A stretch of DNA of 64,000 bases, taken from the NCBI RefSeq assembly GCF_000764325.1, contig NZ_JMCG01000002.1, forward strand, positions 496,001 through 560,000. Reading direction: 5' to 3'. Positions 57,728 through 64,000 of the stretch are shown here, piece by piece; positions within the stretch are counted from its first letter, which is position 1; each line of letters starts with the position of its first letter. The position numbers were made by a program, and so were the translations under genes. This stretch comes from Vibrio navarrensis (GTDB lineage Bacteria > Pseudomonadota > Gammaproteobacteria > Enterobacterales > Vibrionaceae). Under the pieces are notes generated by a model. It did not search any database. It was not told the DNA's origin and saw nothing but the letters and a program-made list of their open reading frames with translations.

Positions 57728-58167
57728 AACTGTGGGTTGATGCGGACGCCTGTCCGAAAGTGATTCGTGAGACCATTGTCCGCGCCGCAGAGCGCACCGG
57801 CGTTGAGTGCACCTTTATCGCCAATCATGTGGTGCCTGTGCCCAAAAGGCAAAATATCCACTCCATTCAAGTGCCATCCGGGTTTGATATTGCTGACAAT
57901 GAGATAGTCAAACGCACCGAAGCGGGTGATTTGGTGATTACGTCAGACATCCCACTGGCCGATGAGGTGATCAGTAAAGGCGCGCTGGCACTAAGTTCCA
58001 GAGGCGAGCTCTACACCAAAGACACCATCAAGGCGCGGCTCAATATCCGCGATTTTATGGACACTATGCGCTCAAGCGGTATCCAAACGGGTGGACCTGC
58101 GGCATTGTCGCAAACCGAACGACGCGAGTTTGCTAATCATCTCGACAGAATTTTGGCCAAGCGCTGA
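57724..58167 (+). CDS. yaiI: YaiI/YqxD family (UPF0178) protein
   Basis: The 147-residue protein has the family N-terminus [23 protein letters not shown], then [17 protein letters not shown] and [30 protein letters not shown] at about 70-100. The conserved acidic residues (Asp6, Asp8, Asp76) resemble a PIN-like nuclease site, but activity is unproved. An ATG at 57724 overlapping the previous stop is the right start; the frame continues far upstream without similarity. A terminator follows at 58201. Confidence 0.92.
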   Translation: MKLWVDADACPKVIRETIVRAAERTGVECTFIANHVVPVPKRQNIHSIQVPSGFDIADNEIVKRTEAGDLVITSDIPLADEVISKGALALSSRGELYTKDTIKARLNIRDFMDTMRSSGIQTGGPAALSQTERREFANHLDRILAKR

Positions 58168-58198
58168 ATCAATACGAAGCGCTGCTTCGATGAGAATC

Positions 58199-58232
58199 GA
58201 AAAAAGCCTGCGAAATTGCAGGCTTTTTCTTT
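58199..58232. terminator. bidirectional terminator between yaiI and abgT-like gene
   Basis: AAAAAGCCTGC (58201-58211) pairs with GCAGGCTTTTT (58218-58228) around a 6-nt loop. It has As and Ts on both sides and lies between convergent genes. Confidence 0.92.
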
Positions 58233-58243
58233 TATTCAGTACG

Positions 58244-59830
58244 TTAAGGCGTGTAGTACGTCGCTGCGCCCGGACCAACTGGCAGGCCAAAGACGAACAC
58301 CCACACGTAGAAGAGCAAGCTCCAACCAACAATGAACACCAAGGAGTACGGCAGCATTACCGCAATCAAGGTACCGATGCCAAGGTTTTTCATGTAGCGG
58401 GTGGCAACAGCAAGGATCAAGCCAAAGTAGCTCATCATTGGCGTGATGATGTTCGTGGTCGAGTCACCGATACGGTAAGCGGCCTGAATCACTTCTGGCG
58501 CATAACCCACCAGCATCAGCATAGGTACAAAAATGGGTGCAGTCACGGCCCACTGTGCAGAGGCTGAGCCAATCATCAGGTTGATAAAACCACACATCAA
58601 GATGAAGGCAAAAAACAGCATTGGACCGGTTAAGCCGATCTCTTGCAGGAATTCAGCGCCTGCAACGGCAAATACTTGACCAAAGTTAGTCCATTTAAAG
58701 AAGGCAACAAACTGCGCCGCAAAGAACACCAGTACGATGTACATACCCATCGACGACATCGATTTAGACATCGCATTGATCACATCACGGTCGCTTTTCA
58801 TCGTGCCGACCACTTTACCGTAGACAAATCCCGGTACGGCGAAGAAGACGAAAATGAACGCGACGATGCTTTTCAAAAATGGGGAGCCGGCAATCGTGCC
58901 CGCATCAGAGCGCAGAATGCCGTCGGCAGGAACTACGGTCCAGGCCAAAAGTGCCGAGACCAGCAGCGTTGCCAGACCAGCAAGCTTGAGGGCTTTTTTT
59001 TCCAGCGCGGTCAATGAGCCCATTTTGTCTTGGCTAAGATCTTCTGAGGCTTCTTCATCGTTGTATTTGCCCAGTTTTGGCTCGACAATTTTCTCCGTCA
59101 CAAACGCGCCCAAACCTGCAATCACAAACGTTGAGACAAACATGAAGTACCAGTTGACTTCCGGGCCAACGGTGTAGCTCGGATCAATCATTTGTGCCGC
59201 AGTTTCGGTAATGCCCGACAGCAGTGGATCCACCGTACCAATCAACAGGTTTGCCGAGTAACCACCCGACACACCGGCAAATGCCGCAGCAAGGCCGGCC
59301 AATGGATGGCGACCAAGCGAATGGAATAACATCGCAGCCAGTGGGATCAACACCACGTAGCCAAGCTCAGAAGCCGTGTTGGAGATGATGCCCGCGAATA
59401 CCACCGTGACCGTCACCATGCGCTTTGATGCGCCCATAACCAGACCACGCATTGCCGCAGACAATAAACCCGAATATTCGGCAATCGCCACGCCCAGCAT
59501 CGCCACCAGAACCGTCCCTAGCGGCGCAAAGCCAACAAAGTTTTTCACCAGATTGGTGACGATCAGTTCCAGACCATCCGCATTGAGCAGGCTGACCACG
59601 TGGATCATGCCATCGGCGGCACGACCTTTCGCACCTTCAGGGCGAGGGTCGGCGACAGACACCTCGAAATAGCCAGCAATGCCAGATGAAATTAAGATCG
59701 CCAAACAGAAAAGGGCAAATAGAGTGATGGGATGGGGTAACAAGTTCCCCAAATATTCCACCGAATCAAGAAAACGCGTAAACAGCGACTTCTTTGGTGA
59801 AGATTGATTTATTGAAGCAGATGAACTCAT
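58244..59830 (-). CDS. AbgT family transporter
   Basis: The 528-residue inner membrane protein has about twelve hydrophobic segments and matches the AbgT family: FLDSVEYLGNLLPHPITLFALF near the N-terminus, and GSASAQWAVTAPIFVPMLM with RIGDSTTNIITPMMSYFGL toward the C-terminus. E. coli AbgT imports p-aminobenzoyl-glutamate; other members (MtrF, YdaH) export sulfonamides. No abgAB peptidase genes are present, so a folate-precursor role cannot be confirmed and the substrate stays open. It lies alone behind a 379-bp minus-strand upstream region ending at rpmJ2. Confidence 0.93.
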   Translation of the reverse strand: MSSSASINQSSPKKSLFTRFLDSVEYLGNLLPHPITLFALFCLAILISSGIAGYFEVSVADPRPEGAKGRAADGMIHVVSLLNADGLELIVTNLVKNFVGFAPLGTVLVAMLGVAIAEYSGLLSAAMRGLVMGASKRMVTVTVVFAGIISNTASELGYVVLIPLAAMLFHSLGRHPLAGLAAAFAGVSGGYSANLLIGTVDPLLSGITETAAQMIDPSYTVGPEVNWYFMFVSTFVIAGLGAFVTEKIVEPKLGKYNDEEASEDLSQDKMGSLTALEKKALKLAGLATLLVSALLAWTVVPADGILRSDAGTIAGSPFLKSIVAFIFVFFAVPGFVYGKVVGTMKSDRDVINAMSKSMSSMGMYIVLVFFAAQFVAFFKWTNFGQVFAVAGAEFLQEIGLTGPMLFFAFILMCGFINLMIGSASAQWAVTAPIFVPMLMLVGYAPEVIQAAYRIGDSTTNIITPMMSYFGLILAVATRYMKNLGIGTLIAVMLPYSLVFIVGWSLLFYVWVFVFGLPVGPGAATYYTP

Positions 59831-60082
59831 CTGTTCCCTCCTTGTAGTTTTTCCTGAGCAAATGTGACAGAAATGTCAAAAGCTGGCGCAGGGTACTTGA
59901 GCAAGGAGGGAAATAAAAATTACAAATGTTACAAATTATTGCAAAATAGCCGTATTTATGACCATATTCTGATTCATAAATGGTCACATCATCTATAAAA
60001 CAAATATTTACCAGAATTATAATCAAGAGAAAATCATTACTGCATACGATATCTGTTTACAACTAACCATTTGATACTTCGC
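59831..60082. other. gap upstream of the AbgT gene
   Basis: This 252-bp AT-rich region lies between rpmJ2 and the AbgT gene, both on the minus strand. It probably holds the AbgT promoter. No clear terminator for rpmE2-rpmJ2 or open frame with a ribosome binding site is visible. Confidence 0.45.
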
Positions 60083-60208
60083 CTACTTTTGTACCGCTTT
60101 AAAACGAGGATTGGATTTGCAAATCACATACAAGCGCCCTCTACGTTTGACGATTTGGCAATCAGGGTGGCGGCTTTTGGCACTTTTTAGCGACGATAAT
60201 ACTTTCAT
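60083..60208 (-). CDS. rpmJ2: 50S ribosomal protein L36, zinc-independent paralogue
   Basis: The 41-residue basic protein ([20 protein letters not shown] start, then [20 protein letters not shown]) is the second L36 type (YkgO-like). It keeps two cysteines (17 and 30) but lacks the full CxxC and His zinc site of the primary L36. It replaces the zinc form under zinc starvation. The start follows the rpmE2 stop by one base, so it is co-translated with rpmE2. Confidence 0.95.
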   Translation of the reverse strand: MKVLSSLKSAKSRHPDCQIVKRRGRLYVICKSNPRFKAVQK

Positions 60209-60209
60209 G

Positions 60210-60473
60210 TTACTGCTCCGTTTCTTTGTTAAATTGGCCAAAACGGCGGTTGAAATTCGCCACTCGCCCCTCTTTTTGCACCACACGCTGTTTGCCGGTG
60301 TAAAACGGATGCGATTCCGATGACACCTCAATGGTGAAATAAGGGTATGTCTGGCCATCTTCCCACTCAATGGTGCGATCGGTTTGCAATGTTGATCCGA
60401 TCAAGAAATATTTATCGACGCTGGTGTCATGAAACACCACTTGGCGGTATAGAGGATGGATTCCCGGTTTCAT
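60210..60473 (-). CDS. rpmE2: 50S ribosomal protein L31 type B (zinc-independent)
   Basis: The 87-residue L31 type B (YkgM-like) contains no cysteine, unlike the zinc-binding type A. The signature [25 protein letters not shown] is intact. Under zinc limitation Zur derepresses it, and the type A protein releases zinc. A Zur-like box lies 18 bp upstream of the start. GGAAA precedes the ATG. It forms a two-gene operon with rpmJ2. Confidence 0.95.
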   Translation of the reverse strand: MKPGIHPLYRQVVFHDTSVDKYFLIGSTLQTDRTIEWEDGQTYPYFTIEVSSESHPFYTGKQRVVQKEGRVANFNRRFGQFNKETEQ

Positions 60474-60490
60474 TTAATTTCCTTCGCAAT

Positions 60491-60513
60491 TAAGTGTTAC
60501 AATATAACATAAC
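60491..60513 (-). promoter_or_regulatory. Zur-like box upstream of rpmE2-rpmJ2
   Basis: The 23-bp window matches the gammaproteobacterial Zur consensus (GAAATGTTATA-N-TATAACATTTC): here TGTTACAATATAACAT forms the core. It lies just upstream of rpmE2, so repression by Zur with zinc is expected. Confidence 0.85.
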
Positions 60514-60597
60514 AAATGATAGTTATTATCAAAAAGAGTTGCAAGTAAAAAAGTGTGGTAGCTTTGCTGCATTCTTTATTCAGCCTCCACAAACGCT

Positions 60598-61293
60598 ATG
60601 TACGCCATCGAACCCATCGGTATTATCCAAAGTCCGTATAAAGAAAAATTTGCCGTCCCTCGTCAGCCAAGGTTGGTGCCTGCTGCCAGTGCCAGAGTCA
60701 AGCTGAGTGGCGCAACCAATAGCCCAGAAGCGGTCAGAGGGATAGAACAGTTCTCACACCTTTGGCTGCTGTTTCTGTTTGATCAAAACCTTGATGCTGG
60801 CTGGAAGCCAACCGTGCGTCCACCGCGTTTAGGGGGCAATGAGCGGGTTGGCGTGTTTGCTTCGCGCTCAACGTTTCGCCCCAATGGCATCGGTATGTCA
60901 GCCGTCGAGCTTAAAGGCGTGAGCAAACAGGGTGAGCAGATCTATCTTGAGTTGGGGAGTGTCGATCTGGTTGATGGCACGCCGATTATCGATATCAAAC
61001 CCTACATCCCCTACTCCGATTCCATTCCCGAGGCACAAGGTGGGTACGCAGAACAAGCGCCCGAACAGGCTTTGGTGCAATTTAGCAATCAGGCCGAACA
61101 GGCGCTGCAAAAGAGAGCCACTGGCGCACACGAGCGTGAGGTTATCGCTCAGGTGTTAGCGCAAGATCCGCGCCCGGCTTATAAGAAAAGTCGCGCCGAT
61201 GAGAAGCAATACGCGGTAAATTTGTTCGATTTGAACGTGAAATTTATCGTAACCGACAAGTTAGTGACGGTTACCTCTATTGAACGCTTTTGA
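60598..61293 (+). CDS. trmO: tRNA (N6-threonylcarbamoyladenosine(37)-N6)-methyltransferase TrmO
   Basis: TrmO (TsaA) methylates t6A37 to m6t6A37 in tRNA-Thr, using SAM. The 231-residue protein (E. coli YaeB 235) has the UPF0066 fold with AIEPIGIIQSPYKEKFAVPRQPRL, GIEQFSHLWLLFLFDQN at about 49-65, SRSTFRPNGIGMSAVEL at about 90-106 and a C-terminal domain. It lies immediately before proS, the same trmO-proS order as in E. coli. The spacing of 89 bp allows either one transcript or a separate proS promoter. Confidence 0.94.
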   Translation: MYAIEPIGIIQSPYKEKFAVPRQPRLVPAASARVKLSGATNSPEAVRGIEQFSHLWLLFLFDQNLDAGWKPTVRPPRLGGNERVGVFASRSTFRPNGIGMSAVELKGVSKQGEQIYLELGSVDLVDGTPIIDIKPYIPYSDSIPEAQGGYAEQAPEQALVQFSNQAEQALQKRATGAHEREVIAQVLAQDPRPAYKKSRADEKQYAVNLFDLNVKFIVTDKLVTVTSIERF

Positions 61294-61382
61294 CATTGAG
61301 TAATGGCTGATATCATAGACGGCTTAATTTTACTCCCTCTTTGCTGAGGGGCTTTTAAACATGATGAAACGGATACCATAGA

Positions 61383-63098
61383 ATGCGTACCAGTAAATAT
61401 CTTCTTTCAACTCTGAAGGAGACTCCAAACGACGCAGAAGTAGTGAGCCACCAGCTCATGCTACGTGCAGGTATGATCCGTAAGCTGGCTTCAGGTCTAT
61501 ATACTTGGCTGCCTACCGGTCTGCGTGTACTGCGTAAAGTCGAAAACATCGTTCGTCAAGAGATCGACAATGCAGGTGCAATCGAAACCTTGATGCCCGT
61601 TGTACAGCCGTTTGAACTATGGGAAGAGACAGGCCGCTCTGAAAAGATGGGCCCGGAACTGCTTCGCTTTACTGACCGCCACGTTCGTCCATTTGTTCTA
61701 AGCCCGACCGCAGAAGAAGTGATTACCGCGTTGGTTCGCAACGAAGTGAGCTCGTACAAGCAGCTTCCCCTCAACCTGTACCAGATCCAGACCAAATTCC
61801 GTGACGAGCGTCGCCCTCGTTTTGGTGTGATGCGTGCACGTGAATTCTGCATGATGGATGCGTACAGCTTCGATATCGACAAAGCTGGCTTAGAAAAATC
61901 TTACCAAGCGATGCACGATGCTTACTGTAAAGCATTCGACCGCATGGGCCTTGAGTACCGTCCAGTACTCGCAGACTCAGGTGCGATCGGTGGTAACGGC
62001 TCTCAAGAGTTCCACGTACTGGCTGAAAGTGGTGAAGACCTCATCGCCTTCTCGACTGAATCAGATTACGCCGCTAACATCGAGAAAGCAGAAGCCGTTG
62101 CTCCTGCGGTTGAGCGTGCAGCGCCAACGCAAGAGATGACACTGGTAGATACGCCAAACGCGAAAACCATCGCTGAACTGGTTGAACAGCACGGTATCGC
62201 AATCGAGAAAACCGTTAAGACGCTATTCGTTAAAGCGTCGGACGCCATTGATGCACCTATCGTGGCGCTGATCATCCGTGGCGACCACGAACTCAACGAA
62301 ATCAAAGCAGAAAACCTTGCTGAAGTTGCAACGCCTTTAGAGATGGCAACAGAAGAAGAGATGCGCGAACTCATTGGTGCTGGTGCAGGTTCTCTGGGCC
62401 CTGTTGGCCTTAAGTTACCATTTATCGTTGACCGCTCGGTTGCTGTCATGAGCGATTTCGGCGCTGGTGCCAACATCGACGGCAAACACTACTTCGGTAT
62501 CAACTGGGGTCGTGATGTGGAGCTTGGCCAAGTTGCTGACCTACGTAACGTGGTGGAAGGCGATCCAAGTCCATGCGGCAAAGGCACATTGATGCTGAAA
62601 CGTGGTATCGAAGTGGGTCACATCTTCCAACTAGGCAATGTGTACTCGGAAGCGATGAACTGTGGCGTTCTCGATTCAAACGGCAAAAACGTCATCCTAG
62701 AGATGGGTTGCTACGGTATCGGTGTTTCACGTGTAGTGGCAGCCGCAATTGAACAAAACAACGATAAGTACGGCATCATCTGGCCTGATGCGATTGCTCC
62801 GTTCCAAGTGGCTATCGTGCCAATGAACATGCATAAATCTGAGCGCGTTCAAGAAGCGGCAGAAAAACTGTATGCAGAACTGACCGCAGCGGGCATCGAA
62901 GTGCTGTTTGATGATCGTAAAGAGCGCCCAGGCGTAATGTTCTCTGATATGGAACTGATCGGCATCCCTCACACTATCGTGATTGGCGACCGTAGCATGG
63001 ACGAAGGTCACTTTGAGTACAAGAACCGTCGTTCTGGTGAAAAAACACCTGTCGCGATGGCGGATATCGTTGAGCACATCAAAGCGCAACTGAAATAA
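61383..63098 (+). CDS. proS: prolyl-tRNA synthetase
   Basis: ProS charges tRNA-Pro. The 571-residue protein is the bacterial type, with the class II core (motif 2: [28 protein letters not shown] at about residues 138-165), an INS editing domain at about 225-400 that removes misacylated Ala ([20 protein letters not shown] follows it), motif 3 [17 protein letters not shown] at about 441-457, and an anticodon-binding domain at the C-terminus. The length equals E. coli (572). The ATG at 61383 has no strong ribosome binding site (GGATACCATAG) but aligns with the family start. Confidence 0.98.
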   Translation: MRTSKYLLSTLKETPNDAEVVSHQLMLRAGMIRKLASGLYTWLPTGLRVLRKVENIVRQEIDNAGAIETLMPVVQPFELWEETGRSEKMGPELLRFTDRHVRPFVLSPTAEEVITALVRNEVSSYKQLPLNLYQIQTKFRDERRPRFGVMRAREFCMMDAYSFDIDKAGLEKSYQAMHDAYCKAFDRMGLEYRPVLADSGAIGGNGSQEFHVLAESGEDLIAFSTESDYAANIEKAEAVAPAVERAAPTQEMTLVDTPNAKTIAELVEQHGIAIEKTVKTLFVKASDAIDAPIVALIIRGDHELNEIKAENLAEVATPLEMATEEEMRELIGAGAGSLGPVGLKLPFIVDRSVAVMSDFGAGANIDGKHYFGINWGRDVELGQVADLRNVVEGDPSPCGKGTLMLKRGIEVGHIFQLGNVYSEAMNCGVLDSNGKNVILEMGCYGIGVSRVVAAAIEQNNDKYGIIWPDAIAPFQVAIVPMNMHKSERVQEAAEKLYAELTAAGIEVLFDDRKERPGVMFSDMELIGIPHTIVIGDRSMDEGHFEYKNRRSGEKTPVAMADIVEHIKAQLK

Positions 63099-63121
63099 CC
63101 CGAGCTCTTTTATAACAACAG

Positions 63122-63157
63122 TTAAAGGGGATTGGTCAAGACCAATCCCTTTTCTAT
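63122..63157 (+). terminator. terminator of proS
   Basis: AAAGGGGATTGGTC (63124-63137) pairs with GACCAATCCCTTTT (63140-63153), with one G-U pair and only two loop bases before breathing, followed by TCTATT. It lies 26 bp after the proS stop. Confidence 0.9.
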
Positions 63158-63217
63158 TAATCTTTGGTTCAGATTCCCCTCTTTATGCTTGCTTCATGTT
63201 TAGTTAGGAGAGTCGAC

Positions 63218-63886
63218 ATGGATCTAAAAAGCCTTCTCAATCAAGCCCTCAACTCTGATCTTTTAAAACAAGGTTCAGAGGCATTGAACAAACAAACCCA
63301 AAACCTCAAAAACAACACCAACGCTAGCCAACTCAAAACACTCGGTGCAGGCGCATTGGGTGGCGGCCTCATCGGCATGCTGATGGGTTCGAAAAAAAGC
63401 GCAAAGATGGCCAAGAAGCTTGGCAAGAATGCGCTCAAAATTGGTGGCGCCGCGGCCTTAGGCGCGTTGGCTTATAAGGTTTACAACGACTGGCAAGGAA
63501 CTCAACCAAACACTGGCGTGACGGAAGCTTACGACCCACAAAACAACCATCACTCGTTGCTGATCATCAAAGCGATGATTGCGATGGCCAAAGCAGATGG
63601 TCATATTGACCAGCAGGAAATGGCGCAGATTGAGCAAGCACTCAGTGAGATGAACGCCGATGAACAGGTGCGACAACTCGTTCAACAAGAGCTGCAAAAA
63701 CCACTCGACCCAACCGACATTGCCAAGTTGGCGACATCACCACAGCAAGCAAGTGAAATTTACCTTGCCTCGCTGATCATCGCAGACGAACAAAGCTTTA
63801 TGGAAAAAGCGTATTTGCAAGAACTGGCTAAGCAGCTACAGCTGGCTCCTGAAGTCATCGAACAACTTGAACTGCAATTGCGTTGA
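63218..63886 (+). CDS. DUF533/TerB-like protein, YebE-like
   Basis: The 222-residue protein has an N-terminal Gln/Asn-rich helical part, a glycine-rich hydrophobic segment (TLGAGALGGGLIGMLMG at about 41-57 and IGGAAALGALAYKVY at about 75-89), and a C-terminal TerB-like helical domain (LLIIKAMIAMAKADGHIDQQEMAQIEQAL at about 115-145, with acidic residues typical of the fold). This is the DUF533 architecture of E. coli YebE, an envelope-stress-linked inner membrane protein of unknown function. ATG 63218 has AGGAG upstream. The previous gene is closed by a terminator, so it stands alone. Confidence 0.85.
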   Translation: MDLKSLLNQALNSDLLKQGSEALNKQTQNLKNNTNASQLKTLGAGALGGGLIGMLMGSKKSAKMAKKLGKNALKIGGAAALGALAYKVYNDWQGTQPNTGVTEAYDPQNNHHSLLIIKAMIAMAKADGHIDQQEMAQIEQALSEMNADEQVRQLVQQELQKPLDPTDIAKLATSPQQASEIYLASLIIADEQSFMEKAYLQELAKQLQLAPEVIEQLELQLR

Positions 63887-64000
63887 TGAATCTTTGCTCA
63901 GGGTGATCATTAACTTGCGCCAAAACAACTCTGAGCTTTGAGTTTCAAAACCACACTGTGTATATTTGAGAGCAGTTATCATTTGTTTAAGTTCAAGGAA
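63887..64000. other. intergenic sequence at the right window edge
   Basis: These 114 bp hold no gene that I can support. A run of AAGGAA at the very end could be the ribosome binding site of the next plus-strand gene, outside the window. Confidence 0.4.

Overview
The window is chromosomal DNA from a gammaproteobacterium of the genus Vibrio, most likely close to V. vulnificus. The evidence is Enterobacteria-like gene order combined with Vibrio-type proteins: families of unknown function typical of Vibrionaceae (DUF2066, DUF2069, DUF3301, DUF3549, TIGR03503), protein sequences that differ from E. coli at the level expected for Vibrio, and a CsrB-type regulatory RNA next to yqcC-truC. I see no prophage, transposon, integron, CRISPR array, rRNA or tRNA gene. 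The gene content is core, so species assignment rests on recall of homologues and is not proved.

Layout. Positions 1-11.4 kb hold a partial DUF748 envelope protein, bamC-dapA, gcvR-bcp, perM with a small TusA-like gene, and a bepA-arsC-like-wrbA-like-DUF2069 run ending opposite a DUF2066 gene. Positions 11.5-15.7 kb hold nucleotide genes: uraA, upp, purM and purN, with candidate PurR operators before uraA and purM. Positions 15.7-27.3 kb resemble the E. coli yafJ-gmhA-fadE and dnaQ-rnhA-yafS-gloB-mltD-yafD region, with a FadR-like operator at fadE. Positions 27.4-28.2 kb hold glnB and a small cytochrome c.

Positions 28.3-49.1 kb, all on the minus strand, are the classical macromolecular synthesis and envelope cluster, read leftwards as rpsB-tsf-pyrH-frr-uppS-cdsA-ispC-rseP-bamA-skp-lpxD-fabZ-lpxA-lpxB-rnhB-dnaE-accA-tilS. 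Several intrinsic terminators (after rpsB, tsf, frr, lpxD-side of fabZ, lpxA and accA) divide it into sub-operons. The cluster supplies translation factors, undecaprenyl and phospholipid precursors, lipid A, outer membrane assembly and the replicative polymerase. The divergent map-glnD-yaeH group follows.

Positions 53.6-64 kb hold truC-yqcC, DUF3549-DUF3301, a GNAT acetyltransferase, a roughly 435-nt CsrB-like sRNA on the minus strand with an upstream VarA/UvrY-type palindrome, a small KfrA_N-like gene coupled to yaiI, an AbgT transporter, the zinc-independent ribosomal protein pair rpmE2-rpmJ2 behind a Zur-like box, trmO-proS, and a TerB-like/DUF533 protein.

The most notable non-protein feature is the CsrB-like RNA at 56766-57200. 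Otherwise the window is ordinary core genome; most findings are regulatory sites and small oddities such as a single-cysteine Bcp peroxiredoxin and a perfect 12-bp hairpin between purM and purN. I do not see convincing evidence of a wholly new system.
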